DNA of 64,000 bases from positions 185,370 to 249,369 of the forward strand of contig CAKOHT010000001.1 in assembly GCA_934085975.1 (NCBI GenBank), read 5' to 3'. How positions within the stretch are numbered: position 1 is the first letter of the stretch; each line of letters starts with the position of its first letter. Shown here one piece after another: positions 7,506 to 16,244 of this stretch. The notes under the pieces were generated by a model, which was given only the letters and a program-made list of their open reading frames with translations, did no database searches and had not been told where the DNA came from. Position numbers and translations under genes: made by a program. The DNA is from an uncultured Cetobacterium sp. GTDB lineage: Bacteria > Fusobacteriota > Fusobacteriia > Fusobacteriales > Fusobacteriaceae.

Positions 7506-8705
7506 GTGTTTAGTAAAATAGAAGACGCTATTAATGATTTAAAAAATGGTAAATTAATAGTTGTTGTAGATAATGAAAATAGAGAAAACGAGGGAGACCT
7601 TGTAGGAGTTGGAGATATTATTTCTAAAGAAAATATTAACTTCATGATAAAGTACGGAAGAGGGTTAGTATGTGTCCCTCTTGAAGAAAAAAGAGCTAAA
7701 GAACTCGATTTAGTTCCTATGGTTTTTAATAATAGTGATTCGCACCAAACTGCTTTTACTGTTTCTGTTGACTCTCTGGTAGGGACTACTACTGGAATCT
7801 CTGTTGAAGATAGATATAATACAATAAAAGATTTATCTTTTAACTCCAAATCAGGTAGTGACTTTAAAAAACCTGGTCATATCTTTCCTCTAATCGCTAA
7901 AAAAGGCGGTGTAATTGAACGTCCCGGACACACTGAAGCTTCTGTTGATCTTGCCAAATTAGCAGGGTTTAACGGTTGTGGTGTAATTTGTGAAATTATA
8001 AAAGATGATGGAGAGATGGCACGTGTTCCTGACTTAATTGAATTTTGTAAATTTCACAATTTAAAGATGATAACAATTGAAGATTTAATTGAATATAGAA
8101 AGAAAAATGAATTTCAAACTAAGTTGGTTTGTGAGGCTCCTTTACCTACCAAACACGGAACTTTTAGATTAATTGGTTTTTCAAATACTATTGACTATAA
8201 AGAACACGTTGCATTAGTATACGGAAATGTTGAAAATCAAGAAAATGTACTTCTACGTGTTCATTCAGAATGTTTAACAGGTGATGCTTTTGGTTCATTG
8301 AAGTGTGATTGTGGGAGTCAGCTTGATAAAGCTCTTGAAAATATCGTCAATAATGCCTCAGGTGTTCTTTTATACATGAGACAAGAGGGCAGGGGTATCG
8401 GTCTTCTTAATAAAATAAAAGCCTACAATCTTCAAGCTCAGGGTAAAGATACAGTCGAAGCTAATACACTACTAGGATTCGATCCAGATTTAAGAGATTT
8501 CGCTGTAGCTGCTCAAATGATAAAACTTTTGAATATAAAAAGTGTCAACTTAATGACCAATAATCCGAAAAAAATAGATGATTTAAAAAAATATGGTATA
8601 CAGATTAATCATAGAACTCATATTGAATTCCCCTCAAATAGCTGTAACTCCAATTATTTGAAAACAAAGAGAGAGAAGATGAATCATCTATTTAAAATAA
8701 ACTAA
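7506..8705 (+). CDS. ribBA: Bifunctional DHBP synthase / GTP cyclohydrolase II
   Basis: It makes both starting materials of riboflavin: dihydroxybutanone phosphate from ribulose 5-phosphate (N-terminal half) and the pyrimidine from GTP (C-terminal half). RibB signature DNENRENEGDL lies near residues 20-30. The RibA half shows the zinc-binding HSECLTGDAFGSLKCDCG and the catalytic RQEGRGIGLLNKIKAY. I chose GTG at 7506 over the upstream ATG at 7476: AAGGAGG ends five bases before this GTG, the resulting N-terminus (MFSKIEDAINDL) looks like other RibBA proteins, and the longer start would overlap ribE. The product is then 399 residues. Last gene of the operon. Confidence 0.95.
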   Translation: MFSKIEDAINDLKNGKLIVVVDNENRENEGDLVGVGDIISKENINFMIKYGRGLVCVPLEEKRAKELDLVPMVFNNSDSHQTAFTVSVDSLVGTTTGISVEDRYNTIKDLSFNSKSGSDFKKPGHIFPLIAKKGGVIERPGHTEASVDLAKLAGFNGCGVICEIIKDDGEMARVPDLIEFCKFHNLKMITIEDLIEYRKKNEFQTKLVCEAPLPTKHGTFRLIGFSNTIDYKEHVALVYGNVENQENVLLRVHSECLTGDAFGSLKCDCGSQLDKALENIVNNASGVLLYMRQEGRGIGLLNKIKAYNLQAQGKDTVEANTLLGFDPDLRDFAVAAQMIKLLNIKSVNLMTNNPKKIDDLKKYGIQINHRTHIEFPSNSCNSNYLKTKREKMNHLFKIN

Positions 8706-8737
8706 AAAAGAGACTTGAGTTTTTTACTCAAGTCTCT
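8703..8737 (-). terminator. Terminator between ribBA and the convergent lipoprotein gene
   Basis: An 11-bp perfect stem (AGAGACTTGAG, 8709-8719, with CTCAAGTCTCT, 8727-8737) has a 7-base loop. A run of six Ts follows it on the minus strand, so it works best for the leftward operon, whose last stop codon lies inside it. The same hairpin probably also stops ribBA transcripts. Confidence 0.8.
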
Positions 8738-8999
8738 AATCTTTCAAATCTTCCAGAATCATCAAATAGTACTCTATACCACTTTCTAGCTTCTCTTTTT
8801 CTTTTTTTGAATAATCACTATCTGAAACTTTTGTTTTCAAGTCTTTAAATTGAGTCTCTAACTCTTGTCTCTCACTTTCTTTAAAAGGTTTTGCTACCAT
8901 ACCATAGAAATCATTTTGATAGTTCTTATATTCTCCTTTAACGCCCAATGAAAAACACCCTGTAAATAATAACATACTCAACGGCAACAAGTATTTCAT
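8736..8999 (-). CDS. Small predicted lipoprotein, function unknown
   Basis: An 87-residue protein with a lipoprotein signal (MKYLLPLSMLLFTGC; acylated Cys15). The mature part is short, highly charged and helical (rich in K, E, D and S), with no enzymatic motif I recognise. The start has AAGGAAG about nine bases upstream. It begins only five bases after the esterase stop and is the last gene of the DUF896-asnS-esterase operon. The stop codon sits inside the terminator stem. It may be a helper of the neighbouring membrane-anchored esterase, but only adjacency supports this. Confidence 0.7.
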   Translation of the reverse strand: MKYLLPLSMLLFTGCFSLGVKGEYKNYQNDFYGMVAKPFKESERQELETQFKDLKTKVSDSDYSKKEKEKLESGIEYYLMILEDLKD

Positions 9000-9004
9000 T
9001 GCAT

Positions 9005-10033
9005 CTACTTCCTTTTTTTTGTTTCCTCTGTAAAAAACACTAAAAAATTATATATATCTTTTGATATATATTCCCATGTATGATATTCATTCTCGTAAAT
9101 TTTTCCTTTAAAATTTAACTCATATCTTTTAGCTCTACCCACTACATCCAGCCATTGTTGAAGCATTAAATAAGGTTTTTTATCCTCCGAACCAACGCTT
9201 AAATAAAATTTATTTCTCTTATATCTTTCAGGATTGGTCTTTTTTATAATGCTATATGGATCATTTTTTAAAATTTTATATCCCCAAGGACTAAATACTT
9301 TCATAAAGTGAGCCTTATTTACATCATTGAATAGAAAACTTGGCACATATAGATATCTAAAAATTCTCATAACTCTACGATTTATACTCATTCTTATTAA
9401 ACTTATAGCACCTGAGAAACTAGCTATAACATCATATGATTCTAGATTTTTAAGTCCTATTTTTAATGCACCATATCCTCCCATAGAGAATCCTCCTATC
9501 CCTTTTTTTGAGTTAGGATATTCTTGCTCTATAAAACTAGTTAAATCTTTTGAAAAAAATTCTTCATATTGGTGAGATTTATCATTGTAAAAATTGGTAT
9601 ACCAACTTTCTCCATTGTATCCAGAGTCAGGAAGAATAAATACGATATCCTTTACTCTTCCTCCCTTTTTTAAAGTCAAATAATTTTCACGCAATTTTGC
9701 TTTATATATCCAATCCTCGGCCTTATCCCTTATCCCATGCAATAAAACTAAACATAAGGGAGTTTCGGACATCACCTTTGGTCTTAATATTAGTACTTTC
9801 ATATTTTCAGCAGTGTATTTAGTCTTTAAATATTTCTCTTCCAAGATTAATTCATCTGATAACTCTTTATTTGAAAATTCTCGATACTTGACCTTAGGAT
9901 TCATTATTTTTTCAACTTGAGGAAAACTAAGAACTCTCATCAATTTTCTATCTAACTTAAAATTATATGGATATGTTACAACATAAAAAAGTAGTGAAAT
10001 AAAAACTAGAAAAATTAGTATTTCTAATATCAT
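9005..10033 (-). CDS. Membrane-anchored alpha/beta-hydrolase, putative esterase
   Basis: A 342-residue hydrolase of the esterase D/S-formylglutathione-hydrolase type. A single hydrophobic helix at about 2-22 is a likely signal anchor, so the catalytic part should face the periplasm. The strand LCLVLLHGI carries the oxyanion region, GGFSMGGYGALKIGL holds the nucleophile Ser (G-x-S-x-G), and the C-terminal ENEYHTWEY gives a plausible catalytic His. Substrates could be short acyl esters or cell-surface acyl groups; the sequence does not say. It lies 16 bases after asnS and 5 bases before a small lipoprotein gene, so the three are co-transcribed. Confidence 0.82.
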   Translation of the reverse strand: MILEILIFLVFISLLFYVVTYPYNFKLDRKLMRVLSFPQVEKIMNPKVKYREFSNKELSDELILEEKYLKTKYTAENMKVLILRPKVMSETPLCLVLLHGIRDKAEDWIYKAKLRENYLTLKKGGRVKDIVFILPDSGYNGESWYTNFYNDKSHQYEEFFSKDLTSFIEQEYPNSKKGIGGFSMGGYGALKIGLKNLESYDVIASFSGAISLIRMSINRRVMRIFRYLYVPSFLFNDVNKAHFMKVFSPWGYKILKNDPYSIIKKTNPERYKRNKFYLSVGSEDKKPYLMLQQWLDVVGRAKRYELNFKGKIYENEYHTWEYISKDIYNFLVFFTEETKKRK

Positions 10034-10049
10034 CCTTATTCCTCAATAA

Positions 10050-11438
10050 TTAAAACTCAGCATTATTCGGAGTTCTTGGGAATGGTATTACATCTCTTAT
10101 ATTTGTTATCCCTGTTATATACATAATCATTCTCTCAAATCCTAATCCGTATCCTGAATGAGGAAAACTTCCAAATCTTCTTAAATCTAAGTAGAATCCA
10201 TAATCTTCTACACTTAATCCAGCTTCTGACATTCTTTCTTCTAATAACTCTAGATTGTCCTCTCTTTGGGAACCACCTATTATCTCTCCAATTCCTGGAG
10301 CAAGTAAATCCATTGCTCTCACTGTCTTTCCATCTTCATTTAACTTCATGTAGAAAGCTTTTATCTCCTTTGGATAGTCTGTAACAAACACTGGTCTTTT
10401 AAAATATTCTTCTGATAAAAATCTCTCGTGCTCACTCTGTAAATCAATTCCCCATTTAACAGGATAATCAAATTTTTTCCCAGATTTCATTAAAATATCA
10501 ATAGCCTCTGTATATGTAACTCTTCCAAATTCGTTGTTCAACACATTATTTAATTTGTCAACCAATCCCTTTTCAATAAATTGATTAAAAAACTCCATCT
10601 CTTCTGGACATTCATCCATCACATATCTAATAATATATTTTACCATTGCCTCTGCCAGTTCCATATTACCTTCTAAATCTGCGAAAGCTATTTCTGGCTC
10701 TATCATCCAAAATTCAGCAGCGTGTCTTGATGTGTTAGATTGTTCCGCCCTGAATGTCGGTCCAAATGTATATATATTTCTGAATGCTGAACAATAAGTC
10801 TCACCATTTAATTGTCCACTCACTGTTAAGTTAGTCTCTTTTCCAAAAAAATCTTTTGTTACATCAATATTCCCATCTTCATTTTTAGGAACATCCTTCA
10901 AATCAAGAGTTGTTACTCTAAACATCTCTCCTGCACCTTCACAGTCCGATCCTGTAATAATTGGTGTATGTGTGTATACAAAACCATTTTCTTGAAAAAA
11001 CTTATGAATTGCATAAGCTAAAACCGATCTCACTCTAAATACCGCAGAAAATGTGTTCGTTCTAGGTCTTAAATGCGCAATTGTTCTTAAAAACTCAAAA
11101 GAGTGTCTTTTATTCTGTAATGGATAATTCAAGTCAGCCTTTTGAAAAATTTCAATCTCTTTAGCTTGGATTTCAAAATTTTGCCCTGCTCCTTGAGAAT
11201 TAACTACTGTTCCTTTCACTATTATTGATGATGATATTGAAAGTCTAGAGATTTCATCAAAATTTGGTAGGTTTGTATCAAACACTATCTGTACACCTTT
11301 GAAAAAACTTCCATCATTTAACTCTATAAATCCAAAGTTCTTTTGGGATCTTATTTTTCTTACCCAACCTGATAACTCTACTTCTTGTCCTAAATATTTT
11401 TCTGTTTCTCTATAAAGAGTTTTAACTAATTGTTTCAT
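10050..11438 (-). CDS. asnS: Asparagine-tRNA ligase
   Basis: A class IIb aminoacyl-tRNA synthetase that charges tRNA-Asn. The N-terminal OB-fold anticodon-binding domain ([21 protein letters not shown] at about 19-39) is followed by the class II catalytic core, with motif 2 around [19 protein letters not shown] and motif 3 at [15 protein letters not shown] near the C-terminus. The length of 462 residues and the final [19 protein letters not shown] end are typical of AsnRS, not AspRS. It is the second gene after DUF896 with a 13-base gap. Confidence 0.97.
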   Translation of the reverse strand: MKQLVKTLYRETEKYLGQEVELSGWVRKIRSQKNFGFIELNDGSFFKGVQIVFDTNLPNFDEISRLSISSSIIVKGTVVNSQGAGQNFEIQAKEIEIFQKADLNYPLQNKRHSFEFLRTIAHLRPRTNTFSAVFRVRSVLAYAIHKFFQENGFVYTHTPIITGSDCEGAGEMFRVTTLDLKDVPKNEDGNIDVTKDFFGKETNLTVSGQLNGETYCSAFRNIYTFGPTFRAEQSNTSRHAAEFWMIEPEIAFADLEGNMELAEAMVKYIIRYVMDECPEEMEFFNQFIEKGLVDKLNNVLNNEFGRVTYTEAIDILMKSGKKFDYPVKWGIDLQSEHERFLSEEYFKRPVFVTDYPKEIKAFYMKLNEDGKTVRAMDLLAPGIGEIIGGSQREDNLELLEERMSEAGLSVEDYGFYLDLRRFGSFPHSGYGLGFERMIMYITGITNIRDVIPFPRTPNNAEF

Positions 11439-11451
11439 TATTTGTCCCCCC

Positions 11452-11637
11452 TTATATTATCTTTGATTCATCGACAATTTCGATGTTATCCAACTTTTGT
11501 TTTACTTGTGCTTTAAATTGCTCTAAATATAACTTTCTATATTTTTCTCTCTCAAGCTTTTCTTCAGCCGTTAGCTCTCTTTTTTTCGCTTGATCAGAAA
11601 AATAGTTAACCATCTCTATTATATCTTTCATTTCCAT
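11452..11637 (-). CDS. DUF896 family small protein
   Basis: A 61-residue protein of the DUF896 (YnzC-like) family: two helices with the typical pattern [20 protein letters not shown] and a C-terminal IEIVDES tail. The family has no firm biochemical role; in Bacillus one member belongs to an SOS-regulated operon. The ATG has GGAGGAA six bases upstream. It heads the leftward asnS operon and starts about 50 bases from a perfect-consensus promoter. Confidence 0.85.
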   Translation of the reverse strand: MEMKDIIEMVNYFSDQAKKRELTAEEKLEREKYRKLYLEQFKAQVKQKLDNIEIVDESKII

Positions 11638-11689
11638 ACAATTCCTCCAAACTACATATAGTTTATAGCCTCACTAAACTTTTAGGGTA

Positions 11690-11718
11690 ATTATACCCCT
11701 TATTTAATATTTTGTCAA
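11690..11718 (-). promoter_or_regulatory. Consensus promoter of the DUF896-asnS operon
   Basis: On the minus strand a perfect TTGACA (11718-11713), 17-base spacer and perfect TATAAT (11695-11690). It lies about 50 bases upstream of the DUF896 start codon. Confidence 0.85.
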
Positions 11719-11816
11719 TTTGCTTGTACCGGTAAAAAGAATATTTTTCTTATATTAATTTTACATAAAAATTGATATAATCTAAATACATTTTATTAAA
11801 GGAGTTGAAATTTTTA

Positions 11817-13100
11817 ATGAACTATTTCCAACCAAAACCAATATCTAATTTCAATGTTACAGTCGATATTCCAGGCTCGAAGTCAATAACAAATAGAGCT
11901 CTCATTCTTTCAGCTCTTTCTGGAAAAACTGTGATTTTAAAAAATATTCTCCTAAGTGATGATACCAAATATATGATTGACGCCCTGAGGGCTTTAAATA
12001 ATAGTATCGAAATTGATGAAATAAGTAAAACTCTTAAAATTATAGGAAATAAAAATCCAAAATATAGCAATTTAAACTTATATATTGGAAATGCTGGAAC
12101 TGCTATGAGATTTTTAAGTTCCTATTTAGCTACTGGAACTGGAACTGCTACTCTATATGGAAATGAACGTATGAACCAAAGACCTATCAAAGATTTAGTC
12201 GATTCTTTGATTCAACTTGGAGTTGAAGTGGAATACTTAAGTAATTTTGGTTTCCCTCCAATTCGTATAACTTCTAAAGGAGTTTCTGCAAAATATGTAA
12301 AAATTGATGGAAGTAAAAGTAGTCAATATATATCTTCAATTCTTATGGTTGCTCCTAATTTTAGAAACTCGATAGAGATTGAATTTATGGGAAGAATCGT
12401 TTCAAAACCATATATAGATATGACCTTAGCTATGATGAAGGATTTTGGAGCTAATTTTACTTATAATAAAAATTTAGTTCACATATTTCCACAGGAATAC
12501 AACATAGATGAATATTTAATTGAAGGCGATATGTCTTCTGCATCATATTTTCTAGCGATGGCTTTAATTGCCAATTCAACTGTTACGTTAAATAATTTTT
12601 TTAAAAATAGTATTCAAGGAGACTCTAAATTTTTAGATATCTTAAAAAATTTAGGTCTAAATATTCTCGCTTTTGATGACACCTCCATTACTGTCAAGGG
12701 TGTACCAACATATGAGGGTGTTGAGTTAAGTATGAATGATATTCCAGATGTTGCTCAAACTCTAGCTGTTATAGCTCTTTTTGCTACTTCCTCCACTAAA
12801 GTTTGGGATGTTGAAAATATGCGAATAAAAGAAACTGATAGAATTTCTGCTCTGAAAAATGAAATTCAAAAAATTAATGGTTACTTTACTGAATTTAACG
12901 ATGGCTTTTTAATTGTTCCTCGCTCTCTAAAAGACTACTGTGGTAATGTTTTGGAAACTTATGATGACCACCGAATGGCTATGTCGCTCACTTTGATTGG
13001 GCTTAAAGTACCCAATATAAAGATTTTAAATCCTGAATGTGTCTCTAAAACATTTCCAAATTTTTTTAAAGAATTTAATAAAATTTACAAGGAGGAGTGA
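11817..13100 (+). CDS. aroA: 3-phosphoshikimate 1-carboxyvinyltransferase (EPSP synthase)
   Basis: It condenses shikimate 3-phosphate with phosphoenolpyruvate in aromatic amino-acid and chorismate synthesis. Family motifs are present: PGSKSITNRALILSALS near the N-terminus, the glycine-rich YIGNAGTAMRFLSSYLA, NERMNQRPIKDLVDSL, and near the end the catalytic METDR-like IKETDRISAL and DDHRMAMS. The ATG at 11817 is chosen; an in-frame TTG at 11805 abuts the AAAGGAG ribosome-binding site. The length of 427 residues is normal. Its stop overlaps the start of the phospholipase gene (TGATG). No other shikimate gene is nearby. Glyphosate-class assignment is not attempted. Confidence 0.95.
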   Translation: MNYFQPKPISNFNVTVDIPGSKSITNRALILSALSGKTVILKNILLSDDTKYMIDALRALNNSIEIDEISKTLKIIGNKNPKYSNLNLYIGNAGTAMRFLSSYLATGTGTATLYGNERMNQRPIKDLVDSLIQLGVEVEYLSNFGFPPIRITSKGVSAKYVKIDGSKSSQYISSILMVAPNFRNSIEIEFMGRIVSKPYIDMTLAMMKDFGANFTYNKNLVHIFPQEYNIDEYLIEGDMSSASYFLAMALIANSTVTLNNFFKNSIQGDSKFLDILKNLGLNILAFDDTSITVKGVPTYEGVELSMNDIPDVAQTLAVIALFATSSTKVWDVENMRIKETDRISALKNEIQKINGYFTEFNDGFLIVPRSLKDYCGNVLETYDDHRMAMSLTLIGLKVPNIKILNPECVSKTFPNFFKEFNKIYKEE

Positions 13101-15385
13101 TGAAAAGAAAATTTTTTTTATTAATTTTTCTAATATTTACCAATGTATTTTCGAACAATTTTTCTCACTCTCCAGAGGATATTGAAATTGAAAAATTGAA
13201 ACAAGAGATAACACTTCTACAAAATAAAATAAAAAAACTAGAAAAGAGAAAAATTGAAAAGTTCAAAGAGGAAAAAAAACAACCTAAAGTGGGACTTGTT
13301 TTGAGTGGCGGTGGAGCAAAAGGTTTCGCCCATATAGGTGTTCTTAAAATTCTAGAAGAAAATAATATTAAAATTGACTACATCACAGGAACAAGTATGG
13401 GAGCTCTTATAGGTGCTTTGTACTCCGTCGGATATACTCCAGATCAGATTGAAAAATTAGTTTTAGACATCAACTGGCAAGAAACTTTTAACGATAGTCC
13501 AAACCTCACTGATGTCTCTATTGATCAAAGGTCAATGATGAAGAATTACAATTTTTCTTTAAAGTACGATAACTCTCTAAATTTTGCATTGCCAAAAGGT
13601 ATCAGAAATACTCAAAAGATCTATCTCACTCTAAAAAATCTTCTTTGGAATGTAGAAGGAACAAGAGATTTTAAAAATCTACCTATTCCTCTTGAAATTA
13701 TTGCAACTGACTTGAATACAGGAAAGGCTAAAGCTTTTTGTAGTGGTGACTTAGCTCAAGTTATCACAGCCAGTATATCTATTCCCACAATTTTTGACCC
13801 TGTAAAAATTGAAGATAGTTACTACGTCGATGGACTTTTATCTAGAAATTTACCCGTTGAAGACGCTTTCAATCTAGGAGCTGATATTGTTATTGCGGTA
13901 GATGTGGGAACCTCTCTTCAAAAGAAAGAAGATTACGATATTTTGAGTGTTGCCGATCAAATTGTTGCTATTCAAAGTACAAGTTCTACCAATAAACAAA
14001 GAAGTTTAGCTACAATACTTATTGATCCTGATATTTCAGATTTTAAAACAACTGATTTCGACAATTTTAAAGAGATTGAAGCATTGGGAAAATCTGCTGC
14101 AAAAGAACAGATTTCTAAAATATTAGCTCTTAATCCTAAACAGAATAAAAGAAAAAGCTCGCTTCAATATAAAAATAACTTTGTTCTGGAAAATGTCGAT
14201 ATTGTTACTGAAACTAAAAATGACAATCATAAGGAAATAATTAAGTCAATCTTTAAGAATTCTATAGGCTCTGATGTAAATCCCGATATACTTGAGAAAT
14301 TAATGCTGAAAACATATAGTTTAAATTTTGTTAACAAGATTTATTACTCTCTTGAAAATAATACTTTAAAACTTCAAATTGAAGAAAATCCTACCAATAT
14401 CGTTGGTCTTGGAGTTGATTATCAAACCGACTATGGAACTACCTTTTCTATTGGAACCGATATCAACTCTTTTGGTAAAATTGGTAGTTTATCAACTATC
14501 GAAGCCACTTTCGGTGACTATCTTGGTTTTGACTTAAAGAATTTCTCATACTACGGTGTCTCAAATAAAGTTGGTATTCTAAATAGTATTAGCTATAAAG
14601 AAAGCCCATTTTTCATATATCAGGATAAAGATAAAATTGGTAGTTATAAAAGTCAAGTAACTAAATTAGAAGGTGCTTTTGTAACACAATATTCCAATCT
14701 ATTTTTATTCTCATATGGAGCCTCTTTAAACTATGCTAGTTTAGATTCTGAAATAAAAAATATTTTTGATTCACCAATACAATACTCTAAAAGTTATGGA
14801 GATATTTTTCTTAACGTCAATTGGGATAAAACAAACTCTATTGCTTTTCCTACCAAAGGTTTCAAAGGCGAATTTTCTCAAAGATGGGGTGGGAACTTAG
14901 GAAAAGATAATTTAAACTTTTTATCGACTAACTACCTATCTTCAAATTATTTATCTATCACTGAGAAACTAAGTTTATCTGCCAAATTATTTGGTGGGAA
15001 TATTACTGGTGAGGATATTCTTCCAGACAAATATATCAAACTTGGTGGATTGTCTGATGATTTGTCTCTCAATACTTTTGCTTTTAGTGGCTACTATTTC
15101 CAAGAGAAATATCTATCTTCTCTCTTTGGAGTAAGTCTTGGTGCTCAATATAAACTTATAGAAAAACTATATATTGGAGTCAATTGGGATGTTGCTACAT
15201 ACAAATTTGCCAACGAAATTTTTGATGATGATGACAATCCTATCCTTTGGAAAGATTACTCCCAAGGTGCAGGGATAACTCTTAGTTATCTGAGTTTAAT
15301 AGGACCTATCAAATTTAATATTTCAAAGGCTCAAGAGTCACGCAGTTATCTCTTCCAACTTAGTTTTGGATATAAATTTAATTAA
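13100..15385 (+). CDS. Type Vd autotransporter patatin-like phospholipase (FplA-like)
   Basis: A predicted outer-membrane phospholipase A of about 761 residues. Order: signal peptide (about 1-18), short coiled coil (about 27-60), patatin domain with oxyanion motif SGGGAKG at 69-75, nucleophile Ser99 in GTSMG and Asp244 in DGLL, a POTRA-like linker (about 350-430), then an Omp85-type beta barrel to the C-terminus (ending LFQLSFGYKFN). Architecture, length and catalytic positions agree closely with Fusobacterium nucleatum FplA (about 760 residues; Ser98/Asp243 as I recall). The start ATG overlaps the aroA stop, with AAGGAGG four bases upstream; an in-frame GTG lies one codon earlier. The passenger should be surface-exposed or released. 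Confidence 0.93.
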   Translation: MKRKFFLLIFLIFTNVFSNNFSHSPEDIEIEKLKQEITLLQNKIKKLEKRKIEKFKEEKKQPKVGLVLSGGGAKGFAHIGVLKILEENNIKIDYITGTSMGALIGALYSVGYTPDQIEKLVLDINWQETFNDSPNLTDVSIDQRSMMKNYNFSLKYDNSLNFALPKGIRNTQKIYLTLKNLLWNVEGTRDFKNLPIPLEIIATDLNTGKAKAFCSGDLAQVITASISIPTIFDPVKIEDSYYVDGLLSRNLPVEDAFNLGADIVIAVDVGTSLQKKEDYDILSVADQIVAIQSTSSTNKQRSLATILIDPDISDFKTTDFDNFKEIEALGKSAAKEQISKILALNPKQNKRKSSLQYKNNFVLENVDIVTETKNDNHKEIIKSIFKNSIGSDVNPDILEKLMLKTYSLNFVNKIYYSLENNTLKLQIEENPTNIVGLGVDYQTDYGTTFSIGTDINSFGKIGSLSTIEATFGDYLGFDLKNFSYYGVSNKVGILNSISYKESPFFIYQDKDKIGSYKSQVTKLEGAFVTQYSNLFLFSYGASLNYASLDSEIKNIFDSPIQYSKSYGDIFLNVNWDKTNSIAFPTKGFKGEFSQRWGGNLGKDNLNFLSTNYLSSNYLSITEKLSLSAKLFGGNITGEDILPDKYIKLGGLSDDLSLNTFAFSGYYFQEKYLSSLFGVSLGAQYKLIEKLYIGVNWDVATYKFANEIFDDDDNPILWKDYSQGAGITLSYLSLIGPIKFNISKAQESRSYLFQLSFGYKFN

Positions 15386-15416
15386 AAAAACACCCTAAAT
15401 AACTAGGGTGTTTTTT
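15384..15416. terminator. Bidirectional terminator between the phospholipase and yjjW
   Basis: An 8-bp stem (ACACCCTA with TAGGGTGT), 6-base loop, A-run on the left and T-run on the right. It serves both converging genes; the yjjW stop codon lies in it. Confidence 0.85.
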
Positions 15417-16243
15417 GCTCCATTTTTTTTAGCTAACTTTTCTAATTCCTCTAATTCGGTATTTGTCGGAGAAAGTAAATTTTTTTTCATACTTTCTCTC
15501 ACTCCAAAGTGCCTATATTTTATTATTTTATACCTTATATCTTTATCTGCTATAATTTTTGCTACATTTTTAACTGTCAATCTATTATCTAACCTGTTTG
15601 CAACTATAACACTTCTCACTTCAAATAGCTTTCCTATATCTCTCAAAAAATATAAATTTTTTATAACCACATCTACCTTTTTTCCTGTTAAAAGCAAATG
15701 CTCTTCATTATTCCAAGTTTTTATATCCAACATAAAATAATCTGTATTTTCTACTAACTCTCTATACTCAATACTATCTAAATTTAGTCCTCCATTCGTA
15801 TCTACAAAACAAGTCAAATCAGACCACTTTTTCTTTATTTCATAAAAAAGTTTAGCTATAAATTTATACTGCAGAGTACTCTCTCCTCCACTCACTGTTA
15901 TCCCCTTTATAAAAGGCTTCACTTTACCAATTTCGGCTAATAACTCTTCAATCGTATACTCTCTCACTTTAGGAGAGGAGTCAAATTTACAACTTTTCGT
16001 ACATCGATCACATTCACAACACAACTTTTTATCCCAAATTATCTTTGAATCAACTACTTTTAAAGCTCCAGTTGAACAAATTTCAATACAATTAAGGCAT
16101 TCTTTACAAATGTTTATTGTTTCTGGATTATGACAATATTCACAGTTAAAATTGCAACCTTGAAAAAATATAGCCATTCTATTACCAGGTCCATCAACAT
16201 TAGAAAATTTTATAATTTTATTTATTTTTGCTTTTAACCCCAT
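15395..16243 (-). CDS. yjjW: Glycyl-radical enzyme activase, YjjW family
   Basis: A radical-SAM activase that installs the glycyl radical on its partner YjjI. The SAM-cluster motif CxxxCxxC is Cys30, Cys34, Cys37 (GCNFNCEYCHNP). A ferredoxin-like insert with two sets of cysteines follows (Cys46/49/52/56 and Cys75/76/78/81/85), as in activases with auxiliary [4Fe-4S] clusters. VSGGESTLQ and the radical-SAM barrel complete the protein. I place the start at ATG 16243, one base after the yjjI stop, with AAGTGAG upstream; a GTG at 16252 would overlap yjjI by 8 bases and is an alternative. The enzyme is oxygen-sensitive by family. Confidence 0.88.
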   Translation of the reverse strand: MGLKAKINKIIKFSNVDGPGNRMAIFFQGCNFNCEYCHNPETINICKECLNCIEICSTGALKVVDSKIIWDKKLCCECDRCTKSCKFDSSPKVREYTIEELLAEIGKVKPFIKGITVSGGESTLQYKFIAKLFYEIKKKWSDLTCFVDTNGGLNLDSIEYRELVENTDYFMLDIKTWNNEEHLLLTGKKVDVVIKNLYFLRDIGKLFEVRSVIVANRLDNRLTVKNVAKIIADKDIRYKIIKYRHFGVRESMKKNLLSPTNTELEELEKLAKKNGAKNTLVI

Positions 16244-16244
16244 A

